A stretch of 64,000 nt of DNA from Acetobacter okinawensis (GCF_002153655.1 NZ_JOPJ01000008.1:1-64000), one strand, 5' to 3'. Shown: positions 45,478-54,198, counted from the stretch's first letter. Made by a program: numbers and translations. The notes: a model not told the origin generated them from the letters alone.

Positions 45478-46828
45478 AATAGCTCCCGATCTGCACGTTA
45501 TCGAGCCGGGCAATAGCGTCTTCCACCAACACAGCGGCGGAGAAGTAGCGTGTAATCAGGTGCGATGCCACGGAGTGCTGGTCCGTGCCACTGTAACGGA
45601 CGGAAAGACCGGGTTCGACCTCGCCCGTGATCCCCGTATTGTGCAGGCCCACAACGCCCTGTTCTTCCTCGCCAACACGCAGGAGCAGGATGCTGGTCCG
45701 GCCATCGGGGGTGACGGGAATTTTGTCGGAAGGAACAAGCGGAATACCGCGCCACGTAATAAAGGGCGAGCCGAACAGCGTAATGGTCGGTGGCGGCACA
45801 CCACGGCGCGTGGCCTCCCGCCCAAAGGCCGCAATGGCTTTGGGGTGGGCAAGGAAAAAACCCGGTTTTTTCCACACTTTTGTCAGCAGTTCGTCCAGAT
45901 CATCAGGCGTGGGCGGGCCGCCGCGCGTGGGTACGCGCTGGGCAATTGCGGTCTCGTTCAGCAACCCGAATTCGGGGTTGTTGAGCAGTTCCCACTCCTC
46001 ACGCTCGCGGATAACGTCAATCACCACGCGCACCTGTTCGCGTAGCTGGTCAAACTCGTTGCTGTACAGGTCGGTAATGCGCGTATGGGTGCGCAGGACG
46101 GTCTGGATGGAGTGAATATAGTATTCGCGCGGGTGGTCCTGATAATCCACAAAAGTGGTGGGCAGTTTGGGCTCCCCATCCACACTGGACAGGACCTGAA
46201 TGGCGGCCTCTCCATACTGGTTGACGCCGGGCTGGCTGGTGGGGGTGAGCGCGCTTTGCAGCCACGGGCTACGCGCGACCTGCTCGGGGGAGAGGGTCAG
46301 CAGGGTGGTGGCGCCAACGGCCTGCAGGCCCTTGCCCTCTGGCCCGGCCGCCACAACAAAATGCTGCCCCGGCGCGGCAAACAGGTGGCGCACAAAGCGT
46401 GCGGCCCCGTTGCCTGTGCGCTGCTGCACCGCACCTGTGGCGACAAGGGCCAGAGTGTTCGCGGGCAGGGCAAATTCTGCGCCATCTGGCTGGGTGTGAC
46501 GTTCAAACTGGCCAGAAAGTTCCTGAAGCTGCGCTTCTGTGGCTTGCGAGAACCCGGGCAGGGCACGCAGGCTTTCGGGCACGGCATGTACGGTCGCACC
46601 TTCCCCTGTAAAGAGAACACCCCCAAAGCGGGAGGATACAAGGCGCCGCCGGTTAACACGGAAGACGCCGCCCCCCACATTGACCCACGGCAGCAGCAGA
46701 TGCAGCCAGCGCGGGCTGCGCTCAAGGTTTTGCACACGGGTGACATGGGCGGTGGAAAGCTGGCGGGCAGACAGGTTGCGGTCCAGCGCCGAGGCGCTGC
46801 TCACATGAACAGACTGTGATTCAGACAC
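45464..46828 (-). CDS. Family 2 encapsulin shell protein with cNMP-binding-like insert
   Basis: 454 aa from GTG 46828. The HK97-fold encapsulin core is clear: SPRWLHLLLPWVNV with FRVNRRR (about 38-62), then TTFVDYQDHPREYYIHSIQT, EEWELLNNPEFGLL, TRGGPPTPDDLDELL, FFLAHPKAIAAFGRE and ITRYFSAAVLVEDA. About 120 residues (roughly 80-200) lie between the N-arm and the TTFVDY segment. That insert has the Gly-spaced beta pattern of a cyclic-nucleotide-binding domain (LALVATGAVQQ, FAAPGQHFVVA). This is family 2B architecture. It self-assembles into a nanocompartment, presumably loaded with the desulfurase encoded next. Confidence 0.92.
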   Translation of the reverse strand: MSESQSVHVSSASALDRNLSARQLSTAHVTRVQNLERSPRWLHLLLPWVNVGGGVFRVNRRRLVSSRFGGVLFTGEGATVHAVPESLRALPGFSQATEAQLQELSGQFERHTQPDGAEFALPANTLALVATGAVQQRTGNGAARFVRHLFAAPGQHFVVAAGPEGKGLQAVGATTLLTLSPEQVARSPWLQSALTPTSQPGVNQYGEAAIQVLSSVDGEPKLPTTFVDYQDHPREYYIHSIQTVLRTHTRITDLYSNEFDQLREQVRVVIDVIREREEWELLNNPEFGLLNETAIAQRVPTRGGPPTPDDLDELLTKVWKKPGFFLAHPKAIAAFGREATRRGVPPPTITLFGSPFITWRGIPLVPSDKIPVTPDGRTSILLLRVGEEEQGVVGLHNTGITGEVEPGLSVRYSGTDQHSVASHLITRYFSAAVLVEDAIARLDNVQIGSYYDYT

Positions 46829-47067
46829 GGTAAATCGTCTTTCATATATTGGAAGTATTTAAAGGTCTTGTAATGGAAATGTTTTTTTCCGGCTCTGGTG
46901 GCCAATCAACATCGTTTTGTAAAAAGAACAGGAGAATACATGGTCATACTCCTTTTTAGCTTCGAATCAGATGGTCTGATTCGGTTTGCCTGTTCAGCCT
47001 AGCACCCATAAAAAGCAGGTCAACATTAAACTTTATGTCGGCGTTAAATATTTCATATCACTAAAAA

Positions 47068-47898
47068 TTATGGGTATATCAGGTAGTCAATGGAGGGAAA
47101 GGAGAGGTCCATTGTTAAAACAGGCCATGTGGTATGGCTGTTTATGTAGCGCGCAGGGTTGCCCGCCACAGCGGAGAACGCACGCACAGGTTTGACAACC
47201 ACAGCACCTGCGCCAATTTTGGCACCTTCTCCAATGTCTATGGGGCCAAGGACCTGCGTGCCCGGCCCCACCAGCGTGCCTTGCCCAACTGTGGGGTGGC
47301 GTTTGCCTGCCTGTTTGCCAGTGCCGCCCAGTGTGACATCACACATTATGGCAACATTGTTTTCCACCAATGCTGTTTCGCCAATAACAATGCCGCCGCC
47401 ATGGCCCAGAACAAGCCCGTGACCAAGGGTTGCCGCAGGGTGAATATCAATTCCTGTCACTTCGGATATGCGGCTTTGCAGGTATGATGCGCCCATGCGC
47501 TGTCCGTTTTGCCACAGTGCATGGGCCAGCCTGTATGCCTGCACGGCCAGAAAACCCTTGTTGTATAAAAAAAGTGCTGCGTAGTCGGTTTCTTCCGCGC
47601 TTCTGCTGTAATAGGCGTGCAGGTCCAGTGCCGCGCTGTTCAGGATGGCGGGAGCACCCTGCAAAAGATGGTGGCACGTTGCAAGCAGGGAGGCGGGGGG
47701 AATACTCAGGTCTCCCAGCCTGTGTGCAACAAGATGTGCAACCAGTGCGTCTGCCGTAGTGGGTGTGTGTGCCTGACCTGCAAGGGGGTAAGGTACTGCT
47801 TGGAGTTGCCGCAGCAGCGTGGCCCAGACCCGCTGGCTCCGCAGCGTGCTATCCGGGGTGGTGGCGCTCTGGTGCGGGCATAGCATTGTGTCTGCCAT
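47068..47898 (-). CDS. cysE: Serine O-acetyltransferase (CysE/EpsC-like)
   Basis: 276 aa from ATG 47898, with a GAGGGG ribosome-binding site. An N-terminal helical domain (about 10-140) is followed by a left-handed beta-helix of hexapeptide repeats (GIDIHPAATLGHGLVLGHG, IGETALVENNVAIM, GTLVGPGTQVLG, IGAGAVVVKP). The catalytic His/Asp region is in DIHPAATLGHG. It makes O-acetylserine for cysteine synthesis and so supplies the substrate pathway of the desulfurase. It is the first gene of the leftward operon, 239 bases before the encapsulin gene. Encapsulin-desulfurase loci commonly carry this gene. Confidence 0.93.
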   Translation of the reverse strand: MADTMLCPHQSATTPDSTLRSQRVWATLLRQLQAVPYPLAGQAHTPTTADALVAHLVAHRLGDLSIPPASLLATCHHLLQGAPAILNSAALDLHAYYSRSAEETDYAALFLYNKGFLAVQAYRLAHALWQNGQRMGASYLQSRISEVTGIDIHPAATLGHGLVLGHGGGIVIGETALVENNVAIMCDVTLGGTGKQAGKRHPTVGQGTLVGPGTQVLGPIDIGEGAKIGAGAVVVKPVRAFSAVAGNPARYINSHTTWPVLTMDLSFPSIDYLIYP

Positions 47899-47931
47899 GA
47901 TGCCCCTCTGGGAACAGTAGGGTGATTTTCT

Positions 47932-47949
47932 GGCTTGAGGTCTCAAGCC
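47932..47949. promoter_or_regulatory. Palindromic operator candidate upstream of cysE
   Basis: GGCTTGAG-GT-CTCAAGCC is an 18-base perfect dyad 34 bases upstream of the cysE start. The two-base centre is too small for an RNA loop, so a DNA-binding site is more likely. It would control the whole nanocompartment operon. Confidence 0.5.
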
Positions 47950-48364
47950 CCATGGGTGGGGGCGGAATGGTCTGACAGCCGCATACGGGTGCGCCGTAAA
48001 GGCCCCGTTGTGGCGGGCGGTGTGGATGCGGGATCAAATATGGTGGGGGAGTAGCCCGTGTCAGTCCGCAGTGGGGGTGCACGCCCGACATCGGGCTGGC
48101 AGGCACATGGGGTTGTGGAACATCATGGGGGCAAACCAGTCACACCGTTTGGGGGTGGCCCTTAGCTGGCAGGACCGTGTGGTCAATTTAGCGCGCCTGT
48201 ATGGTGTGTCAACATAAACACGCACAATTGCCCGCTATTTATGGATGCGAAATTACACTATATATTAATGTGATATTTGCGGCTCAGCGTCATGCACGTG
48301 CTGCATACCCCTTTGCATATGGTTATCGGGCTGGTTGTGGGGGCTTGAAACAGCACGGAGGGTC

Positions 48365-48392
48365 GTTTAATTCCGTCTGGATGGAATTAAAC
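48365..48392. promoter_or_regulatory. TetR operator palindrome
   Basis: GTTTAATTCC (48365-48374) and GGAATTAAAC (48383-48392) are perfect 10-bp arms around an 8-base centre, ending 15 bases before the tetR start. This is the usual place and form of an autorepressor site for the TetR protein. Confidence 0.7.
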
Positions 48393-48407
48393 GCCGCAAG
48401 GTAACGC

Positions 48408-48965
48408 ATGGCCCGCCCCAGAACCATAGACCGTGAAAAAGTGCTGACCTGTGCAGAACATCTTGTGCAGCGCAACGGTGCAACCGCACTGACGCTGGAC
48501 GCAGTCGCGCGGGAGGCGGGCATTACAAAGGGCGGGCTGCAATACTGCTTTGGCAGTAAGGACGACCTGATAGCCGCCCTGATTGAACGCTGGTTTTTGG
48601 TGTTTGACACGCATGTTGCACGCTGCCGTGGCGCGCTGAGCGGGCCTGCCGCTCTGGCCCGTGCGTATGTGCAGGCCTGTAGCCGCATGGATGATGCCGC
48701 GCGCGCACGGATGGTGGGTATGCTGGTGACCCTGCTCCAGTCACCCCGGCATCTGGCCCCGATCAAGGCGTGGTATGCGCGCTGGCTGGGGCAGGGGAGT
48801 GGCCATACCGTGGAAGCACGGCAGATACGCACAATGATTTTTGCAGCAGAAGGGGCTTTTTTTCTAAGAAGTCTCGGTTTTGTGGATATGCAGGATGCCC
48901 AATGGAACAGCGTTTTTGCCGATATTCAGAATATGGTCTTCCCCGACAAGGCCAGCCCCGCATAA
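48408..48965 (+). CDS. TetR-family transcriptional regulator
   Basis: 185 aa. HTH at about 10-55 (RNGATALTLDAVAREAGITK, GGLQYCFGSKDDL), then a C-terminal helical domain resembling TetR_C-type ligand domains of efflux or fatty-acid regulators. A perfect palindrome just upstream suggests autoregulation. The squalene-hopene cyclase gene starts 51 bases downstream in the same direction, so it may also affect hopanoid synthesis (inference). Confidence 0.93.
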   Translation: MARPRTIDREKVLTCAEHLVQRNGATALTLDAVAREAGITKGGLQYCFGSKDDLIAALIERWFLVFDTHVARCRGALSGPAALARAYVQACSRMDDAARARMVGMLVTLLQSPRHLAPIKAWYARWLGQGSGHTVEARQIRTMIFAAEGAFFLRSLGFVDMQDAQWNSVFADIQNMVFPDKASPA

Positions 48966-49016
48966 ACGCTGTGCCTTGCATGAATATACATTAAACAGGC
49001 GTTCAGGTATTGACGC

Positions 49017-51116
49017 ATGACAACAGTTTTCCATTCCCAGAAAGTGAAGGCGGCCGTGTCTGGTATAGTCTCTCCCCCTCCCTCCAATGCCTCCTCCACA
49101 CCATTTACGGGGCTGGGCAACAGTCTGGCCCACACGGTGGCCGCTGCCTGTGACTGGCTGATCGGGGAGCAGAAAGCCGATGGGCACTGGGTGGGGCCGG
49201 TGGCGTCCAATGCCTCCATGGAGGCGGAATGGTGCCTCGCCCTGTGGTATCTGGGGCTGGAGGACCATCCCCTGCGCCCCCGTCTGGGCAAAGCCCTGCT
49301 GCAGATGCAGCGTGAGGATGGGTCATGGGGCACCTACTGGGGTGCCGGCAATGGGGATATTAACGCCACGGTGGAGGCCTATGCCGCCCTGCGCTCGCTT
49401 GGCTACCCGGCAGACACCCCGGCCCTGAGCAAGGCCTGCGCATGGATCCTGCGTATGGGGGGGCTGCGCAATGTGCGCGTGTTTACCCGCTACTGGCTGG
49501 CCCTGATTGGGGAATGGCCATGGGAGCAGACCCCCAACCTGCCACCAGAGGTGATCTGGTTCCCCGACAAATTTGTTTTTTCCATCTATAATTTTGCACA
49601 ATGGGCGCGGGCCACACTGGTACCGCTGGCTATTCTGTCTGCCCGCAGGCCAAGCCGCCCCCTGCGCCCGCAGGACCGGCTGGATGCGCTTTTCCCCCAA
49701 GGGCGCGCGGCGTTTGATTACGTTTTGCCCAAAAAGGACGGGGTCGATCTGTGGTCGAGCTTTTTCCGCACCACTGACCGTGGGCTGCACTGGCTCCAGA
49801 CCAAATTCCTCAAGCGCAACACCGTGCGCGAGGCCGCCATCCGCCATATGCTGGAATGGATTATCCGCCATCAGGATGCCGATGGCGGATGGGGGGGCAT
49901 TCAGCCCCCATGGGTCTATGGCCTTATGGCGCTGCATGGGGAGGACTACCAGTTCCACCACCCGGTCATGGCCAAGGCCCTTGCCGCGCTGGATGATCCG
50001 GGCTGGCGGCAGGACCGGGGCGATGCCTCGTGGGTGCAGGCCACCAACAGCCCGGTGTGGGACACCATGCTGGCCCTTATGGCCCTGCATGACGCCAGTG
50101 CCGAGGAACGCTACACCCCGCAGATGGACAAGGCGCTGGACTGGCTGCTTGCGCGGCAGGTGCGCGTAAAAGGGGACTGGTCGATCAAGCTGCCTGATGT
50201 GGAACCGGGCGGCTGGGCGTTTGAATATGCCAACGACCGCTACCCCGATACGGACGATACGGCGGTGGCCCTTATCGCCCTGTCCTCCTGCCGTAATCGG
50301 GAGGAATGGAAGGCAAAAGGGGTTGAGGCCGCCATCAACCGGGGTGTGACATGGCTTATCGCCATGCAGAGCAGCTGTGGTGGCTGGGGCGCGTTTGATA
50401 AGGATAACAACCGCAGCCTTCTGTCCAAAATTCCGTTCTGTGACTTTGGGGAGGCGCTGGACCCTCCTTCGGTCGATGTGACCGCGCATGTGCTGGAGGC
50501 GTTTGGTCTGCTGGGTGTGCCGCGTAACACGCCCGCTCTCCAGCGTGGGCTTGCGTATATCCGCGCCGAGCAGGAGGCATCGGGCGCATGGTTCGGGCGG
50601 TGGGGCGTCAACTACCTGTATGGTACTGGTGCGGTGCTGCCTGCCCTTGCCGCTATTGGGGAGGATATGACCCAGCCCTACATTACCCGCGCGTGTGACT
50701 GGCTGATTGCCCACCAGCAGGAAAATGGCGGTTGGGGCGAAAGTTGCGCCTCTTATATGGATATTTCCTCCATCGGGCGGGGCACAACCACGCCCTCGCA
50801 AACCGCATGGGCGCTTATGGGGCTGATAGCGGCCAACCGGGCGCAGGACCATGCGGCCATTGCACGCGGCTGCCGTTACCTGATTGACCGGCAGGAAAGT
50901 GATGGAAGCTGGACGGAGGAGGAGTTCACCGGCACCGGCTTCCCCGGTTACGGGGTTGGGCAGACCATTAAGCTGGATGACCCGGCGGTTGCCAAACGGT
51001 TGCAGCAGGGGGCTGAACTCTCCCGCGCGTTTATGCTGCGCTACGACCTGTATCGCCAGTTTTTCCCGCTTATGGCGCTCAGCCGGGCGGCACGTATTAT
51101 GCCTGTTGGGGGGTAA
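49017..51116 (+). CDS. shc: Squalene-hopene cyclase
   Basis: 699 aa. It cyclises squalene to hopene and hopanol at the membrane, the key step in hopanoid synthesis. The catalytic acid motif is DTDDTA (near residue 410). QW repeats are spread along the chain (for example REDGSWGTYWG, DADGGWGGIQP, SSCGGWGAFDKD, QENGGWGESCASY, ESDGSWTEEEFTGTGFP), giving the two alpha-barrel domains of triterpene cyclases. Length is normal with a short N-terminal extension. Hopanoids are abundant in acetic acid bacteria and support acid and ethanol tolerance. Two hairpins, the second with a T-run, follow the gene. Confidence 0.97.
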   Translation: MTTVFHSQKVKAAVSGIVSPPPSNASSTPFTGLGNSLAHTVAAACDWLIGEQKADGHWVGPVASNASMEAEWCLALWYLGLEDHPLRPRLGKALLQMQREDGSWGTYWGAGNGDINATVEAYAALRSLGYPADTPALSKACAWILRMGGLRNVRVFTRYWLALIGEWPWEQTPNLPPEVIWFPDKFVFSIYNFAQWARATLVPLAILSARRPSRPLRPQDRLDALFPQGRAAFDYVLPKKDGVDLWSSFFRTTDRGLHWLQTKFLKRNTVREAAIRHMLEWIIRHQDADGGWGGIQPPWVYGLMALHGEDYQFHHPVMAKALAALDDPGWRQDRGDASWVQATNSPVWDTMLALMALHDASAEERYTPQMDKALDWLLARQVRVKGDWSIKLPDVEPGGWAFEYANDRYPDTDDTAVALIALSSCRNREEWKAKGVEAAINRGVTWLIAMQSSCGGWGAFDKDNNRSLLSKIPFCDFGEALDPPSVDVTAHVLEAFGLLGVPRNTPALQRGLAYIRAEQEASGAWFGRWGVNYLYGTGAVLPALAAIGEDMTQPYITRACDWLIAHQQENGGWGESCASYMDISSIGRGTTTPSQTAWALMGLIAANRAQDHAAIARGCRYLIDRQESDGSWTEEEFTGTGFPGYGVGQTIKLDDPAVAKRLQQGAELSRAFMLRYDLYRQFFPLMALSRAARIMPVGG

Positions 51117-51124
51117 GTCCCCAC

Positions 51125-51202
51125 CCTCTGCTACACCCTGCCGGGGTGTGGCAGAGGTGTCGTGCGCAGAGCAGGACAGCCGCCCGATAAGGGCGGTTTT
51201 TT
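51125..51202 (+). terminator. Tandem hairpins/terminator after squalene-hopene cyclase
   Basis: A first hairpin pairs CCTCTGC (51125-51131) with GCAGAGG (51151-51157), with an inner ACACCC/GGGTGT. A second is CCGCCC (51180-51185) with GGGCGG (51191-51196) followed by six T residues, a clear intrinsic terminator on the + strand. Confidence 0.85.
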
Positions 51203-51215
51203 CTTGCGAATCAAA

Positions 51216-51238
51216 ACGCGGACTAATATGGTCCGCGT
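51216..51238. promoter_or_regulatory. Palindromic operator abutting the Rrf2 start codon
   Basis: ACGCGGAC (51216-51223) and GTCCGCGT (51231-51238) are perfect 8-bp arms separated by TAATATG. The right arm touches the ATG at 51239, replacing any ribosome-binding site, so the message may be leaderless or poorly translated. It is probably the Rrf2 autoregulatory site. Confidence 0.6.
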
Positions 51239-51781
51239 ATGGCACTTTATGGCGCAAGCACCGAATATGTTCTGCACAGCCTGCTCTGGCTGGTGGACCA
51301 CCCCGAGCCGGTCAGCAGTCTGGACCTTGCCCAGATGCAGGGCATTCCCCCGGCCTTTATGGCCAAACTGCTCCCCCGGTTGGAAAAAGCAGGGCTGGTG
51401 CGTGCAGCAGAGGGTTTGCGCGGTGGCTACCAGCTTGCCCGCCCGGCAGGGCAGGTAAGCGTGCTGGACGTGGTGGAGGCGACCGAGGGGCGTAAAACAC
51501 TTTTCAACTGTCAGGAAATCAGGGGGCGTTGCGCTCTGTTTGGTCAAACTCCGCCAGAATGGGCGCAACGGGGGGTATGTAGCATTCATGCCGCCATGCT
51601 CCGCGCTGAGCAGGCCATGCGTGCCGAGCTTGCACAAACAACTTTGGCCGATCTGGCACAGGGTGTGCGTAACAAGGCCCCCACCGCGTTTGCAGATGAA
51701 GCCCGGCTCTGGTTTGAGGAACGGGCAAAGACCCGAAAAACCGGCAGGGTCAGGCAAAACAAACGCACGGCGGCCCCATAA
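51239..51781 (+). CDS. Rrf2-family regulator with three Cys
   Basis: 180 aa. An Rrf2 winged HTH (about 1-80; YVLHSLLWLVDHP, GYQLARPAGQVSVLDVVEA) is followed by a Cys cluster C-x6-C-x15-C (FNCQEIRGRC, GVCSIH). The spacing suggests Fe-S or redox sensing as in IscR/NsrR relatives but does not match one of them exactly. A basic C-terminal tail is unusual. It precedes a cupin and an SDR gene in the same direction, which may be its targets. Confidence 0.9.
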   Translation: MALYGASTEYVLHSLLWLVDHPEPVSSLDLAQMQGIPPAFMAKLLPRLEKAGLVRAAEGLRGGYQLARPAGQVSVLDVVEATEGRKTLFNCQEIRGRCALFGQTPPEWAQRGVCSIHAAMLRAEQAMRAELAQTTLADLAQGVRNKAPTAFADEARLWFEERAKTRKTGRVRQNKRTAAP

Positions 51782-51817
51782 TATCTGTTTCATCTTTTTT
51801 GCAAAAGAGCACGTATC

Positions 51818-52216
51818 ATGCGTTGTTTTTCATGTTTTGTGGCGCTGGCCCTGTGTCTGGGCACAGTGCCGGTGCAGGCTGCACCTCCCTCTGCGCGTGT
51901 GACGCCGCTGCTCAGCCACGCCCTGCCCGACCGTGCGGGGCAGGAAGGGAGCATGCTGGTGGTTGATTACCCACCCGGCGGTGCGGACCCGGTGCACCGG
52001 CACAACGCCTCGGTCTTTGTGTATGTGCTTATGGGCAGTGTGGTCATGCAGGTTGCAGGGGGTAAAGCTGTAACCTTGCATGCGGGACAAAGTTTTTTTG
52101 AAGGACCATCGGATGTGCATTTAATCGGGCGCAATGCCAGCACAACCGAGGCTGCGCGGTTTATCGCCTTTTTTGTCAAGGATCGGGGCGCACCCTTTGT
52201 GCTGCCCGCGCACTGA
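51818..52216 (+). CDS. Secreted small cupin protein
   Basis: 132 aa. A signal peptide (hydrophobic core FVALALCLGTVP, cleavage after VQA near residue 21) leads to one cupin barrel with the metal-binding His residues in PVHRHNASVFVYVLMG and a second motif around HAGQSFFEGPSDVH. A mononuclear metal site in the periplasm is likely. The substrate is unknown. It lies between the Rrf2 and SDR genes, 17 bases before the latter. Confidence 0.85.
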   Translation: MRCFSCFVALALCLGTVPVQAAPPSARVTPLLSHALPDRAGQEGSMLVVDYPPGGADPVHRHNASVFVYVLMGSVVMQVAGGKAVTLHAGQSFFEGPSDVHLIGRNASTTEAARFIAFFVKDRGAPFVLPAH

Positions 52217-52233
52217 AAAGCAGGGGAACAGGC

Positions 52234-53142
52234 ATGAAAATTCTTGTCGCCGGGGGCAGTGGTGCTCTGGGCTTACCCCTTATCGGGCTGTTGCGTCAGG
52301 CGGGGTATGATGTCTGGGGCATGGCGCACAGCGTGCGCGGGCAGGCCGCACTCAGCGCGCTGGGGGCCGGTGTGGTGCAGGGGAATGCGCTGGAACGCTC
52401 AGCCGTTTTTGCCATGATGGAGCGCCTGCGCCCCGATTGTGTGGTGGACCAGCTGACCTCCCTCCCCACCAGCCCGTTTGACCTGCCACACAGGTTGCCA
52501 GCCGATCGGGTTTTGCGCCTGCAAGGGGGTGGTAATCTGTTTGATGCGGCACGGGCTTGCTGTGTGGCGCGCTATATACAGCAATCCTGCGGGTTTTACC
52601 TGAATGGGGCAGGAGGGCTGGCGGAGGACACAGCAGCCCTTAAAACCACCGCTCCGGGGCATATGGGCGAGAGTGCGCGGATGTATACGGCCTTGGAAAA
52701 ACGCGTGATGTCTGCGCCCGATATACAAGGTACCGCACTGCGTTACGGCTTTTTTTATGGTCCGCGCACATGGTACTGGCCCGATGGGGCATTTACCACC
52801 CATATGCGTCAGGCCGAAGTGCCGCTGATTGGGGCCGGGGCGAGTGTGTTCTCCTTTATCCATGTGGAGGATGCCGCTCGGGCAACCCTGTCTGCACTCA
52901 GTGCGCCGCAGGGGGTGTACAATGTGGTGGATGACCAGCCTGTGCCAGTCCATGCGTGGCTCCCCGCCTATGCCCGCTGGGTTGGCGCGCCCGCCCCCCG
53001 GCAGATGACTGCGCAGGACGCCCGCGCCAGTCTGGGGGAGGAGAGCGTGTATTACCAGAATGCTCTGGATGGAGCATGCAACCACAAGGCGCGCGTCGTG
53101 CTGGGTTTTGCTCCGCGCAGGCAGCCATGGGGGGCTGCATAG
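52234..53142 (+). CDS. NAD-dependent epimerase/dehydratase (extended SDR)
   Basis: 302 aa. A Rossmann start with the nucleotide motif VAGGSGALGLPL (GxxGxxG) is followed by a catalytic-type region; the YxxxK motif is not clear, with YTALEK (near 151) the best match. Later strands resemble atypical SDRs (HVEDAARATLSALSAPQGVYNVVDD). It is likely an oxidoreductase or NmrA-like sensor. It probably shares a transcript with the cupin gene. Confidence 0.85.
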   Translation: MKILVAGGSGALGLPLIGLLRQAGYDVWGMAHSVRGQAALSALGAGVVQGNALERSAVFAMMERLRPDCVVDQLTSLPTSPFDLPHRLPADRVLRLQGGGNLFDAARACCVARYIQQSCGFYLNGAGGLAEDTAALKTTAPGHMGESARMYTALEKRVMSAPDIQGTALRYGFFYGPRTWYWPDGAFTTHMRQAEVPLIGAGASVFSFIHVEDAARATLSALSAPQGVYNVVDDQPVPVHAWLPAYARWVGAPAPRQMTAQDARASLGEESVYYQNALDGACNHKARVVLGFAPRRQPWGAA

Positions 53143-53252
53143 GGGCATGTCGTGCGTGCTGGCTTGTGGCGGGGGCAGTCTGCTACACCTTGGCCAGAAC
53201 CTGCTGCGCGGCGTATAATCGGGTATTGGGGAATGGCGCGGGACTGTAGGCT

Positions 53253-54188
53253 ATGCGGCTACCGGATTTTGAGGCATGGGCCATTTTTGCAAAAGTGGCC
53301 GAATTTGGCTCCTTTGCCCGTGCGGCAGAGGATGTGCAACTGTCCCGGCCTACGGTGTCCAAGGCGGTGGGGCGTCTGGAGCAGGCCCTTGGTGTGGCGC
53401 TGTTCCACCGGAACTCCCGCCACCTGTCCCTGACCCAGACCGGGCAGGCCCTGCTAGGCCACGCCAGCCGCATTGTGGCCGAAGCCCAGAATGCGGAGGG
53501 GCTGGCCCGTGGCGGTAAGCAGCGCCCGTCGGGCAGGGTGCGTGTGGCTGCCCCCATGACCTTTGGCATACGCCATCTGGCCCCGGTTCTGCCCGGATTT
53601 ATGGAGCAGTACCCCGATGTGGAACTGGATATAGATTTTAGCGATGCGGTGGTGGACCTTGTGGCGGAGGGCTATGATGTTGCACTCCGCATTGCCTCTT
53701 TGGCAGATTCGTCATTACGGGCGCGCAGCCTGTGCGCTTTTCGGCTACTGCTGGTGGCAGCCCCTGCATGGCTGGACCGGCACGGCCGCCCTGAGCACCC
53801 CCGCGCGCTGGAAGGGCATAAGGGGTTTGTCTATACCAACATGGCCATGCCGGGTGTGCTGCGGCTGAACCATGCGGCCACGGGTAAGGAGTTTGTGCTG
53901 ACCCAGAGCCCGGCGTTGAGAGCCGATAACTCGGAGGCGTTCCTCCCCGCGCTGGAGGCGGGGCTGGGGTATGGTCTGTTCCCCGAATTCATGGTCTGGG
54001 ACGGGCTGCGGAATGGGCGTCTGGAGTGCTTTTTGCCGCAGTGGCGTGCAGCCACCATAACCCTGTACCTTGTTACCCCCGCCAGCCCGCTGCGGCCCAT
54101 GCGGGTTACGGCCTTGCTGGATTATCTGGAAAAAGCTTTTGCCAACCCGCCATGGGCCAGTTGTGCGGGCGAGCCGGGGCAGGGCTGA
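53253..54188 (+). CDS. LysR-family transcriptional regulator
   Basis: 311 aa. The HTH (FAKVAEFGSFARAAEDVQLS, RPTVSKAVGRLEQALG) and a LysR substrate-binding domain (about 90-295) are clear. It lies 110 bases after the SDR gene, same strand, and converges on crcB. The target is unknown. Co-direction with the SDR rather than divergence is less usual for LysR regulators. Confidence 0.92.
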   Translation: MRLPDFEAWAIFAKVAEFGSFARAAEDVQLSRPTVSKAVGRLEQALGVALFHRNSRHLSLTQTGQALLGHASRIVAEAQNAEGLARGGKQRPSGRVRVAAPMTFGIRHLAPVLPGFMEQYPDVELDIDFSDAVVDLVAEGYDVALRIASLADSSLRARSLCAFRLLLVAAPAWLDRHGRPEHPRALEGHKGFVYTNMAMPGVLRLNHAATGKEFVLTQSPALRADNSEAFLPALEAGLGYGLFPEFMVWDGLRNGRLECFLPQWRAATITLYLVTPASPLRPMRVTALLDYLEKAFANPPWASCAGEPGQG

Positions 54189-54198
54189 TACCTCTGGG

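Larger units (their letters stand above)
47899..48407. promoter_or_regulatory. Divergent control region between cysE and a TetR gene
   Basis: About 509 bases with no convincing gene. It holds a perfect 8-bp-arm palindrome at 47932-47949 close to cysE and a 10-bp-arm palindrome at 48365-48392 close to the tetR start. 48240-48290 is AT-rich. No known riboswitch was recognised upstream of cysE. Confidence 0.5.

Noticed and set aside
47899-48130. Cobalamin or SAM riboswitch upstream of cysE
   Set aside because: Short matches to box-like sequences were seen but the conserved cores and order are missing.
49323-51257. Long 644-codon open frame antisense to squalene-hopene cyclase
   Set aside because: GC-rich third-position bias opens the opposite strand. 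The peptide has no family features, while the sense strand encodes a clear full-length cyclase.
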